Positions 39,302-49,142 of a stretch of DNA of 64,000 nt are shown here, one piece after another. This DNA is from Macrosoma leucophasiata (Eukaryota > Arthropoda > Insecta > Lepidoptera > Hedylidae): contig JAWQUS010000030.1 of NCBI GenBank assembly GCA_036365455.1, positions 4,526,001 to 4,590,000 of the forward strand, read 5' to 3'. Under the pieces are notes generated by a model. That model ran no database searches, was not told where the DNA came from, and was given only the letters and a program-made list of their open reading frames with translations. The position numbers were made by a program, and so were the translations under genes. Every line of letters starts with the position of its first letter. Within the stretch, counting starts at the first letter, position 1.

Positions 39302-39478
39302 TATAAGTCTGTTTTACTACATGAAAGAAATAAACCTTGTGTTGCTGAAAAGAAGTTTTATTGTTAGTTTTTTTTATACAGAGACTATTTTATTTAAGTA
39401 ATATAAAACAATATGAACTCAAACCTGAAAAGAAGAAACGACAATGAAAGTTTATTCTTTCACTTTTAAAACATAAAA
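39259..39478. repeat. 43-bp perfect inverted repeat around 134 bp
   Basis: 39259-39301 (through gtgaaagaataaactttcat) and 39436-39478 are exact inverses. The left arm is the 3' end of the LINE above. Confidence 0.88.
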
Positions 39479-39919
39479 TAATATAATATTAAAATTTTCA
39501 TTGATTATGCAATTGTCAATCAACTCGTATTTAAATCTGTCATCTGACATTCTGAATTCGTTTCTTCTTTAAAATCAGACAATTAAAAAGTTAAAAACTA
39601 TAACCAAACTTCATGGTAAATAAACACACAGAGTGCGAAGAAAGAAATAGTATTTCTTTACATATAGATTAATTTAGTTATTTGTCTGTTTAATATTGCA
39701 TATTTAACAATACATTATTTCCAGAATAGTTTAAAAATATTCGATATAAATTTAAACAATATTTTAATAGTCGATAGTATTGTATTTTACTCAAATTTTT
39801 GTAACAACTCCATAGAAAATATTTATAATTTTTTTCATTATATGAATTAAACCTAAAAACTACGGAACCCTACATGGCGCGTGGCCAGACACGCACTTGA
39901 CCTGTTTTTTATATATTGA
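39479..39919. other. no gene recognised
   Basis: AT-rich. A ctacggaaccctacatggcg stretch at 39860-39900 is a small piece of a dispersed repeat also seen at 57005-57075. Confidence 0.4.
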
Positions 39920-40000
39920 TGGAGGCAAACAAGCATGCAATTCACATTAATGGTAAGTGACGACTACACGAAAACCGTACGTAGAACGAAGATGGGTTGC
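39920..40000 (-). mobile_element. SINE-like family A, tail fragment
   Basis: gaggcaaacaagcatgcaattc... on the plus strand; short and diverged. Confidence 0.6.
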
Positions 40001-40333
40001 CATAAAATAGTTTTACATCAATGAGTGTATTACGGAAGAAACTACGAAAAAAAACCTAAGAACATCCTACCGATTTATAATTTTATTAGTAATCGAGTAA
40101 ATCTCTTGTTTTAAGTGTAGTGTGAATATAAAAAAGCATGGGAATTTGCATGATGTGTCGTGCTACATGCTAACAAAGAATTAAAAAACACCTGCTCCAT
40201 ACAAATTGTTCCTCACCGCGTGGAAAAATGTAAGGAGCAGCTGTATTTTTTTGCGATTTTAGAGTTGACTCCATAGTAAAAGTCAATAAATGAATTTTTT
40301 TTGGAATTTTCCACATCTCACTTATAGATAATA
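40001..40333. other. no recognised feature
   Basis: Nothing I can place. Confidence 0.4.
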
Positions 40334-40925
40334 TCTCTACAAATAAATAAAATTGGAGTGTCTGTTTGTTATATAAAAATAACCGCTTTTTACTAAATGC
40401 ATATGTATGTATACACGGTACATATACCAAAACCAAATTTTTTACAATTTTTGTTTTTTTGTTTTACTGTCTGTCTGTTTGGCGGGGCTAATCTTGGTAA
40501 CGGCTCTACCGATTTTGACGGGACTTTCACTGGCAGATAACTGATGTGATAAGGAGTAACTTAGGCTACTTTTATCTCTATACATCCATACATACATACA
40601 TACCTACATACAAGTAAGTAGAATTGGAGCGTATCCGACTTTGACGGGACTTCCACGGGTAGGTAGCTGATGTAATAAGGAGTAACTTAGGCTACATTTA
40701 TCTCCATACATCCATACATATATATCCATACATACATACATACCTACATACAAATAAATAGAATTTGAGTGTCTCCGATTTTGAGGGAACTTTCACTGGC
40801 AGATAGCTGATGTAATTAGGAGTAACTTAGGCTCCTTTTACACTATCTGCGCCCACGACTTCGTCCAGGTAGATACTGAACAATCATATTTTTTCTCACG
40901 TGGACGAAGTCGCGGGCACAGCTAG
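40334..40925 (+). mobile_element. non-autonomous Helitron (family H1) with triplicated middle
   Basis: It begins TCTCTACAAATAAATAAAAT and ends gtcgcgggcacagCTAG before a T. The block 'gatttgacgggactt...taaggagtaacttaggct' occurs three times (about 40510-40575, 40632-40697 and 40777-40835), separated by (cata)n-rich spacers. Confidence 0.75.
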
Positions 40926-41033
40926 TTATAAATATAAAGATACATAAATAAAAGATCCGGACGAATTGAGAACCTCCTCCTTTTTTTGAAGTCGGTTAAA
41001 TAGGTAAATGGACTATTTAATGTTCATCAATTG

Positions 41034-41354
41034 CCTTAGTAGCCTAGTGGTAGCAGGCCACTACTACTATGCTGGGACGGGATTGGAACCCAGGACGGGT
41101 TCGAATCCCGGGTCGGAGGATACCTACCAATCCGTTGACATAAAAAAAACCTTTATCTCTGGTTCTATTGGGAGTTTTCCATTTTCTGGAAGTTGCCCAG
41201 TAGGTACCTCAAAGTTTGAGATGTCAATAAGCTCGCCACCTGTTAAATGGGCCAAAACGTAACCGGCGAATCGTGGGTGTTTGCATGTATGATTGAATGC
41301 ATGTATTTATCTCTGCATACATTCCGGGGATTACAGGCATGAAGTTACGTTTTA
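41034..41354 (+). mobile_element. tRNA-derived SINE (family B), nearly full length
   Basis: The head has an A box (tagcctagtggtagcagg) and B box (gggttcgaatcccggg). There is an extra duplicated B-box-like stretch (ggattggaacccagg). The body contains gtaaccggcgaatcgtgggt, with the tail at 41354. Confidence 0.82.
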
Positions 41355-41985
41355 TGTTATTAATGTGTATATTCTAGGTAAATCTCGGCAAATAAAAACA
41401 ACGAAACTCTCATAACAAAATAAATTTGTAACCACTTCAAATTTGAGTAAAAATTGTTGTCTCAAATGCAAGTAAACTTAGGTCTTCTGGAATAAGTTTA
41501 GAATTTTATAGCAGATAATAATGAGTAAATACCTAACAAGTGAACCTTGAAAGTTGTGTACTAACTATTTAAATTTAAACTGGTATTAAAGTTACCTAAG
41601 TCTAACAATATTGTGAGAAATTTTCTCGGCTCAATTTTGTACCAAAACTTGGACACAACTTTTCTATAACTAAGTCTATGAGGTCCTTTCTTTTTAATGA
41701 AGATAGCTTAGGTACACTTCCAATTCGTAATTGTCTTGTTGGGTTCTCTGGCTCGCTCTGTTATTTATATTAAGGAAATATAATAGATAATTGTAATTTA
41801 AACCTATAGAAGGTCAATTGACAAACCGATATAAATGTATAGGTATAATATAATAAATAAAATGTGTCTGTGCATTAAATATTTTTCCAAAAAACTGTTA
41901 CGGGGCGATTAAAAAGAGTAGCAGAAACAAAAATATATATTTTTTAAATTTGTGTCTGTCTGGTACGTTATGACTGCGAATCTAC
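41355..41985. other. no recognised feature
   Basis: AT-rich, with no supported gene. Confidence 0.4.
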
Positions 41986-42690
41986 TCAACGGATTTTAGC
42001 GTGGTTTTCACAGGTGGACCACATAAAATTAGGAGCGTTGTCAAAACTATGTTTCGTAAAAATCGGTTAAGGGAAAAAAAAGTTAGTGGTCAATTGAAGA
42101 TTAACTTCGGACACTGCTTCAAACAAAATTTTATTAACATAGTTGAATGCGGTTTACATAGGCGTTAGTGGCGTTTGTGACGTTGCTGATGGTGGTGGTA
42201 GCGTTGGCGGCGTTAGTGGCGTTGATGGCGTTTGTGGCATTGGTGGCATTGGTGACGTTGGTGTCGATCGATCGTGTCATTGGTGATGTTGCTAGTGTTG
42301 GCGGTGGTGGTGTTGGTGGTGGTGGCGTTGGTATCGTTAATTGCGTTGGTGGCGTTTGTGGCGATTTCGGCATTGGTGGCGTTAGTAGCGTTGGTGACAT
42401 TGGTGGCTTTGCTGGCGTTGGGTAGTGGTGGCGTTACCGGCATTAGTGGGGTTGATGTCATTGGTGATGGTGTTGGTGGCGTTAGAGTAGTTGGTAGCGT
42501 TGGTGGTGTTGGCGGTATTGGTAGCTTTGGTGGCGTTAGTCTAATATCGTGTAACAGAAAAGTATTAATGTAAACCAGATTTTTTCAGCTATTTATAAGT
42601 GTTTTCGTATGATCCAAAATTAACCAAAAGTTATATTCTAAAAATCCCAAAGTCACTATTCCACGCGAACAAAGTATCGGGCACAGCTAG
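41986..42690 (+). mobile_element. Helitron-like element hosting a minisatellite
   Basis: The 3' end ccacgcgaacaaag..., then gggcacagCTAG (42687-42690) before a T, resembles other Helitron ends here, and the flanking text (ggattttagcgtggttttcac, aaaaatcggttaa) is repeat-like. The 5' boundary is uncertain. Confidence 0.5.
42160..42548 (+). repeat. minisatellite, degenerate (GTTGGTGGC)n
   Basis: About 390 bp of 9-bp units, with ggcgttggt/ggcgttagt variants. All units share a 3-bp sub-period, which keeps several frames open on both strands (Val/Gly/Ala- or Asn/Thr/Ala-rich). These are not genes. Confidence 0.92.
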
Positions 42691-43431
42691 TTCATAATAA
42701 TATCAAATTAATGTTTTTTACTATAGACCAAATCAGTATTAGGTATCTAGTAGTTTCTCCGTTACGATAACCACATATTTCAGTGCAATAAAACCACGTA
42801 AGAGGAACTTTATCAATTACTGAGTGAAAAGGTTTGAACCTAATATCATTCGTTTAAACCGTTGGTACTAAATACCCAGTCCCGTCCTTTTCACCCTCGT
42901 CCAGGGACAAGTTAACATGATTTTCCAAATAAGGATTTTACTGTTTTATTCATCATCCGGCAAAACGGTCCAAATTTACTTTCGGATGGGCAAATTTATC
43001 GTCTCGAGCTCAAGGGTGTAGGTTGATAAAAATCGTACAAACACGGACACAGATGTTAAAGTCATTGGGAATTTATAAATTATTAAGGGTATGTTTTGCT
43101 ACATTTTATACTGTATATAAATATTAACGTACGAGTACAAGTGAGGGAGTTATGACGATTTGTATAATTAGTCATTTGTCTCCAAGAACAAATCGAATTA
43201 AGGTACGTCCTTAAAATCGGTATTCTGTTCAGTAGGTACACCATTGAGCTATTGAAGTCAATACTCGCGTTAAAATTGTTTCTGTACGCGTTGAAGTTGT
43301 ATCTTTTGATTAAAAAAAATACTCTCTTGGACTACACAGTTGGTAACAGTTTGACAACAATTATCAACTTGTGTTTTCGCTACCTAAAAAAAAAACATTT
43401 AAAAAAAAAATACTACACTTATGTACTGAGG
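42691..43431. other. no recognised feature
   Basis: AT-rich, with no supported gene. Confidence 0.4.
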
Positions 43432-43613
43432 CAATATACCCTTAAACAAAGGGTTATCACCCCATTACCAAACACATGTTTTTCTATGCCATCTACCAAT
43501 TCCCCAACTATTTTCTTCATGTCAATATACCCTTAAACAAAGGGTTATCACCCCATTACCAAACACATGTTTTTCTATGCCATCTACCAATTCCCCAACT
43601 ATTTTCTTCATGT
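43432..43613 (+). repeat. exact 91-bp tandem duplication
   Basis: 43432-43522 and 43523-43613 appear identical (caatatacccttaaacaaag to ttcttcatgt). Within the unit, cccttaaacaaaggg is a small foldback. Confidence 0.92.
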
Positions 43614-43868
43614 CAAATCACATTATTTATGGTGTTTTTAACAAATGGGTAGGAAACTTGCGAAGTGGCTTGCCTTTTGTCTTCAAGTTAATAACATTAA
43701 AAGTTTGCGGGAAATGTTTCTTCCCCTAGAGAGAGAGAGAGATGAAATTGGGCGATGAAATCGAAATTTGGGGGATACCAAAGATAATAAATATTAAAAT
43801 GCGTTATCCAAATGTAACTACCTAAATGCAGTATCCATTCAACAAGAAATATTTTTAAATTTAACTGC

Positions 43869-44159
43869 CTCGGTATTAGTGGTAGCAGGTACTACTCAGG
43901 GGTGGTGGGTTCGGTACCCGGGTCGGGGTCTATCAGAGATAACGGTGTAAAACCCTTTATCTTTGGTTCTATTGGGATTTTTCAATTTTCTTGAAATTGC
44001 CCAGTTCTTGGAGTTTGGTAATGTACCCGGAGAAGTCAATAGGCTCGTCACCTGTTACATGCGCCACAACGTAACCGGCGAATCGTGGGTGTTTGCATGT
44101 ATCCTTGAATGCATGCATTTACCTCTACCTACTCCTTCGAGGATTACAGGCGTGAAGTT
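43869..44159 (+). mobile_element. tRNA-derived SINE (family B), full length
   Basis: The head is cctcggtattagtggtagca, with a degenerate B box (gggttcggtacccggg) and tail gattacaggcgtgaagttaa. Confidence 0.8.
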
Positions 44160-44315
44160 AAGTTCAACAAAAATTATTGCACATCGACTTTAGGAAGGAG
44201 ACTCCGGGTTATTTCTGGTCTAAGTGACGTTTGTCGACCATTTGGATCAGGTTTCGACCAATACCGGACTATCAGTGCTTACATAGGCAGTGCGCATCAG
44301 AGATAACGCTATTGA
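44160..44315 (+). repeat. dispersed repeat X, partial
   Basis: gcacatcgactttaggaagg to gataacgct, directly abutting the SINE. Confidence 0.7.
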
Positions 44316-44690
44316 TATGTAGGTACACATAATGTGATACAAACAAACATATTATATATTGTAATTCTATATTATTAAAGCAAACTCACAAAGAACAGCA
44401 TATATCAATAACGGATCTAACTAAAGACAAATAACTCACTTAATAACATAGACAAACTCTTGATGAAGTAATTCCGCTGATTAAATAAGACAATGATTAC
44501 TGAACTACCAAAGACAAGATCAAACAAAGGTGAGGACCAAGTCACTAATAGATAATTGATATAGCTATTAATAGAACGCGGAATCAAATTGGTATCGTGT
44601 ATGTACAAAACAAGAATGTGGACAAGGTGTCACCGCACATGATCACACGATGAACAAAAATGTCAAGAAACTATCAATATACTCGGACAA
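44316..44690. other. no recognised feature
   Basis: AT-rich. Confidence 0.4.
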
Positions 44691-44691
44691 T

Positions 44692-44735
44692 ATAAAGCGG
44701 AGAGACTCGTGCCCAGCAGTGGGACGTATCAAGGG
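44692..44735 (+). mobile_element. 5S-derived SINE (family S), tail fragment
   Basis: gcggagagactcgtgcccag followed by cagtgggacgta, identical in style to 7780-7820. Confidence 0.6.
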
Positions 44736-44883
44736 TCTCCATTATAAAATGTAGTTTACTCACTTCAAAGCGTATGGAGGTAGGAGGTAGCAGCGGCTCA
44801 GGGCCAGATGCTCCACATTAGTGTGGAGGAGCGCCATGTTTATATGGAGTTTACTCCGAAAGAGACGATTTGAGTTATATTAC

Positions 44884-45072
44884 TGGTAGTAGAGCTCCAG
44901 GATGGAGCTCGAGGGCGTAGGCACCACCGCATTACCTAATTTGTCTGCCGCCAAATAGTAGTGTTCAGCATTATCGGGTTCCGGTCAAAAAATCTTAGTC
45001 CTCAGAAGTGCCAACTCATCTGCACCTTAACCTGTGGTTATTTTGTAAATATCTAAAGGCTGCAGTTATAAA
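44884..45072 (+). mobile_element. SINE-like family A, partly deleted
   Basis: It has the head (actggtagtagagctccag) and part of the 3' half (gtcctcagaagtgcc, ctaaaggctgcagtta). The middle and tail are lost. Confidence 0.72.
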
Positions 45073-45111
45073 AAAAAGAGACTTTATGGCTTAGCTTAAA
45101 ATGTCATTCAG

Positions 45112-45325
45112 TTTTGGCCGCTAGGTTTAATCTGGGTATTTGCATAGTTCCATCAATACCCTAAATTTGTGACCACTTTGATTTCGACGCGAAATACTTG
45201 ATTTTGTAGTTACTCACCTTGTTTACTAGCGGAAAGAGACGAGCTGTGACACTTCGTGAGAATATAACGCACCTCATTTGTTGAGATGAAAAACAAAATA
45301 ACAAGGGCAACGAACTCTAAGATGA
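45112..45325 (+). repeat. segmental duplicate Z, copy 1
   Basis: The blocks gtagttactcacc, tgtttactagcggaaagag and gagatgaaaaacaaaataac recur in the same order at 45648-45845. Confidence 0.75.
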
Positions 45326-45394
45326 AAAATATTCCTTCATATGTATTGAAAACAAAAAAAAATTACACCCTAAGGTAATTGTTGTGTATCTACT

Positions 45395-45520
45395 GATAAC
45401 ATTATTTAACAAATGACAGCACAATTCAGAAAGTATGCTTAGAACTGTCAGTAAAGTATGAGATTTGACAGTTCTAAGCGTATTTTGCTGAAAGTAAAGC
45501 CGTAGCACCGTCAATGAATC
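45395..45520. mobile_element. short palindromic MITE, second copy
   Basis: It shares gtatgcttagaactgtcagt and tgctgaaagtaaagccgtagc with 11059-11161 and lies between the two Z copies. Confidence 0.6.
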
Positions 45521-45647
45521 TCACCCTTAGGCTCTGGACAAACATAGTTGTATGCGGCTATACGAGCTACTTGTAGTACTATTCGAGTGAAAAACATATT
45601 GATGGTGTTTAATGTTAACCATAACAATATAATTCTTCACTTCTTAC

Positions 45648-45845
45648 TTTCAATCTAGGTAATTGCATTGTTCCATCGAGACACAAAATTTACATCGACT
45701 TTAGTTTGGACGCAAAATACTTGTTTTTCTAGTTACTCACCCTTGTTTACAAGCGGAAAGAGTTGTGATACTTTGTGAAAATATATCGCACGTCATTTGT
45801 GGAGATGAAAAACAAAATAACAAAGGCAACAAAGTCAAAGAGGAA
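45648..45845 (+). repeat. segmental duplicate Z, copy 2
   Basis: See 45112-45325; the copies are diverged (roughly four fifths identical by eye). Confidence 0.75.
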
Positions 45846-46026
45846 AAGGTTTTTTCGCTTTGATTCATGAATAAAAACTGAATGATGAATGCAAATGATC
45901 AAATATTATTAGAAAATTTTGTGTCATCTTTGCTATCATAGCTATTTTTGTTTTCATTTGAGGTACTTACATAGCTGTATAGCAAGCTGTGGTAACTAGC
46001 GTTCCGCCCCGACTTTGCCCCGGTGA

Positions 46027-46320
46027 AATTTAGGTACTAATATAGTATTTTCCGAACGGTACCATTGAAAGATGGTAGCGATTATTTGCTGATTAGCTCG
46101 CTTCTTGAAGCTCTGGAACATTTAAGTACTGGTCTAATTTAGAATCTGTTTGTTCTATACACATATGTATAAATGTGCAATTTAGGTACTAATATAGTAT
46201 TTTCCGAACGGTACCATTGAAAGATGGTAGCGATTATTTGCTAATTAGCTCGCTTCTTGAAGCTCTGGAACATTTAAGTCTAACTTAGAATCTGTTTGTT
46301 CTATACACATATGTATAAAT
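46027..46320 (+). repeat. 152-bp tandem duplication
   Basis: aatttaggtactaatatagt starts at 46027 and 46179. The second unit has a short deletion (taagtactggtctaatttag becomes taagtctaacttag). Confidence 0.9.
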
Positions 46321-46580
46321 AAATAAACCTATGTCTGTATCTTTCAACTTATGTATCTAACTAAGGAACTTGCAAACATAGATTAGTACATGTCTATATA
46401 GATCATTTTCATTCAATTAAGTTTTTATGCTTAGTATACCTACAATTCCTAATAATTTTCACCACATTGGCGAATTTTCTGGATTCTGATTGAGAGAAAT
46501 GTTAGAAAATTACAGAGTTGTAAAAATAATGAACACTAAAACGAGTCCTCAATTGAATTAGAAAGTTTTTGAATCATATA

Positions 46581-47858
46581 GGTTGGGGAAAAAGTCTTTT
46601 CGCATTATAGTATGTATGAACTTGTAATAAAATCTCTTTGGCTGTAGTATTTTTATCTAGCTGGTTTTGGTATCATTGAAAGTTAAAATTTTAAAGAACA
46701 TAATTCCAAATTCAAATTAGGCAAATGTGTGATTTTCATTTGTTTTTCGTACTGTCAAGATGAGTGAATTTAATAAAAAAATTTGATACATTTTAAAATT
46801 TTACTACAAAAAAGGTAAAAATGCAATACAAGCCGCGAAAAATATTTGCGATGTTTATGGACCTAGTGCAGTGTCTGTGAGAGTAGCACAAATTTGGTTT
46901 AAGCGTTTTCAATCCGGAAATTTTGATGTCAAAGATGCACCTCGCTCTGGTCGCCCTATTACGGATAAAATGGATGGCATTTTTGAAAAAGTGGAGCAAT
47001 ATCGACATATCAGTAGTTACGACGTAGCTGAAGAACTAAAAATTGATCACAAAACAGTTTTGGCGCATTTGAAAAAAGCTGGGTACAAAAAAAAGCTCGA
47101 TATTTGGGTACCTCACGAGCTCACTGAAAGAAACCTAATGAACCGTGTACTCATTTGTGATTCTTTATTACGACGTAATGAAACCGAATCATTTTTGAAG
47201 AAGCTGATAACTGGTGATGATAAGTGGATCACGTACGACAAGAACGTGCGAAAAAGGTCGTGGTCAAAGGCCGATCAGGCTTCACAGACTGTGGCGAAAC
47301 CCGAGTTAACTCGCAATAAGGTGATGTTGTGTGTGTGGTGGGATTGGAAGGGCATTATTCATTATGAGCTATTACCACAAGGCAGGACTATCGATTCTGA
47401 ACTCTACTGCGAACAACTGATGAGATTAAAGCAAGAAGTTGAGAGAAAGCGGCCGGAATTGATCAACAGAAGGGGTGTGGTGTTTCATCATGATAACGCT
47501 AGACCTCACACATCTATAGCCACTCAGCAAAAATGAAGAGAGTTTGGCTGGGAGGTGTTAATGCATCCGCCGTATAGTCCTGACCTTGCACCTTCAGATT
47601 TCCACCTGTTTCGGTCTCTTCAGAATTCTTTATGCAATGTTAGGTTAACATCACGAGAGGACTGCCAAATCCACTTGTCGCGGTATTTTGATGAGAAGTC
47701 CCAAAATTTTTATAGCAATGGGATCATGTCCCTACCTACAAGATGGCAAAAGGTTATCGAAGAAAATGGTACATACATACTTTAGTTAAATTTAAACAAA
47801 CTATATTAAAAAATGTTTTGAATTATCTTAAAAATGCGAAGAAACTTTTTCCCCAAAC
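46581..47858 (+). mobile_element. mariner transposon copy 3, full length (1,278 bp)
   Basis: TA at 46579-46580 and 47859-47860 flanks the termini ggttggggaaaaagtctttt and the imperfect inverse (gaaactttttccccaaac). Confidence 0.95.
46760..47785 (+). pseudogene. mariner transposase with two nonsense codons
   Basis: Start ATG 46760 (MSEFNKKI) is followed at once by TGA where copy 2 reads CGA (Arg). A second TGA near 47533-47535 replaces the Leu of QQKLREFG. Otherwise all 341 codons are in one frame: the helix-turn-helix half, WVPHELTE, TGDDKW (first Asp), HHDNARPHT (second) and SPDLAPSD (third, D34D). Two point mutations are all I see that separate it from a readable frame, which suggests modest age. 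Both inverted repeats remain, so it may still respond to transposase made elsewhere. Confidence 0.93.
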
Positions 47859-47860
47859 TA

Positions 47861-48605
47861 ATATATCACAATTCATTATCATGGATGAAGGTTTCTTTGA
47901 AATATGGTAGTGTGGTAAATACACGCCATAAGAGTCATAATCTTAAAAGTAAAATAATAGCAAAAAATATTTCAGGTTAAATTAATATCACAGAATATTT
48001 TTGCCTCCCTATAATCCGTAAAGATGTCACAGTAGGTAGATGACTTGAGATCGACCTGACGGATTTATTTGACCGTTAAATCCGTCCTAGATCTACGACA
48101 CTTGAATATAAATGAGGTAAATATTATAAATCGTTTTTTTACATATGTTCCCAACTTTTGTTCTCGTAAAATTCACATCAAGAGATTATTTTCTAAGCTA
48201 AACGGTTTGGATTGTCAAAAACTATTTTACATTCGTCATGGAGAAGACGCGCACGAGGTGTTTCAGGACTGGAATGTCTGGCGCTCCACACTCTCTGCCT
48301 ATCTCGTAAGGGCATTAGTAAAAATAAAAAATAAAAATACAAAAGCCTTTTATTAATTTCTTATTCACTATCAGTTACATTTTTTATATGATCACATGCA
48401 ACATTAATTCCTATTTAAATTATTTTATTTTATTAAAAAAAACAAAAAATAATAATAATAATAAGGGCATTAGTAATAAGATATATTTCTTAATACCTAT
48501 GCTTCATAAGTACATACATTCTTTATTATGAATAATATCAAACGTTTCGTATTTCATGAAGTGACATTGATTGAGTGCTTAAAAATATGTCATTAAAGGT
48601 GATGG
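47861..48605. other. no gene recognised; unsupported 95-codon frame
   Basis: A plus-strand frame at 48069-48356 has no domain I know and ends in Lys/Asn-rich low complexity. An (AAT)n run is at 48449-48463. Confidence 0.4.
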
Positions 48606-48650
48606 AGGCGCGCATGGCCCCGCGGCTGTAGTAGATCAAATGGCAATTAT
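48606..48650 (+). mobile_element. 5S-derived SINE (family S), head fragment
   Basis: gcgcgcatggccccgcggct followed by gtagatc. Confidence 0.55.
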
Positions 48651-48660
48651 GGCATAGGTA

Positions 48661-49067
48661 CTAGCTTTTGCCCGCGGCTTCGCTCGGTTTGGCTTTCTAC
48701 CTTGAACACTGCGGAAAGTCCGATACAAAATATTACCCCTTCTGTTGGGTCATCTACTCCCATCCCATTAACAGAAATTTAAAAAAAAATGATGTACGAA
48801 TTATTTGTTAGGTACAAAGAGTCCGCATACCGAGTTTAACTTTCTACATTGAAAATTGAGGCATGCTACATCCAAATTTCCACCCCCTATTTTAGGGGGA
48901 TGAGGGGATATAAGGAGACAAAAAGTAGCCTATGTTACTCGCCACCTCTTCAAGTATCTCGACATCAAAAATCACACCAATCCGTTGCTCCGTTTCGACG
49001 TGAAAGATGAACAAACAAACACACAAACATACAAACACTTTCACATTTAGAATATTAGTAAGTATGG
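48661..49067 (-). mobile_element. non-autonomous Helitron (family H5)
   Basis: On the minus strand it starts TCCATACTTACTAATATTCT and ends cgaagccgcgggcaaaagCTAG (plus strand 48661). The conserved blocks aaagtagcctatgtta and ccaatccgttgctccgtttc are typical of lepidopteran copies. Confidence 0.7.
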
Positions 49068-49119
49068 AGTGTGGATTCTCCACTAATGAGGTAAAACCAC
49101 GCTGTGGGCGTCTGTGGCT

Positions 49120-49142
49120 TTTGTCCAGTTGCTTTTTTTATT
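49120..49142 (-). other. 3' terminus of the CR1-like LINE
   Basis: The minus strand reads ...tcaatcctatgaaataaaaaaagc, an A-rich end following the stop. Confidence 0.5.

Noticed and set aside
42134..42573. Several open frames of 80-100 codons (Asn/Thr/Ala- and Val/Gly-rich)
   Set aside because: They are by-products of the 9-bp minisatellite, whose 3-bp sub-period leaves most frames open.
43432..43613. CRISPR-like array
   Set aside because: Two adjoining identical units without spacers. It is a tandem duplication in a eukaryotic genome.
48069..48356. 95-codon open frame
   Set aside because: No recognisable motif and it ends in low complexity. It could be element debris.
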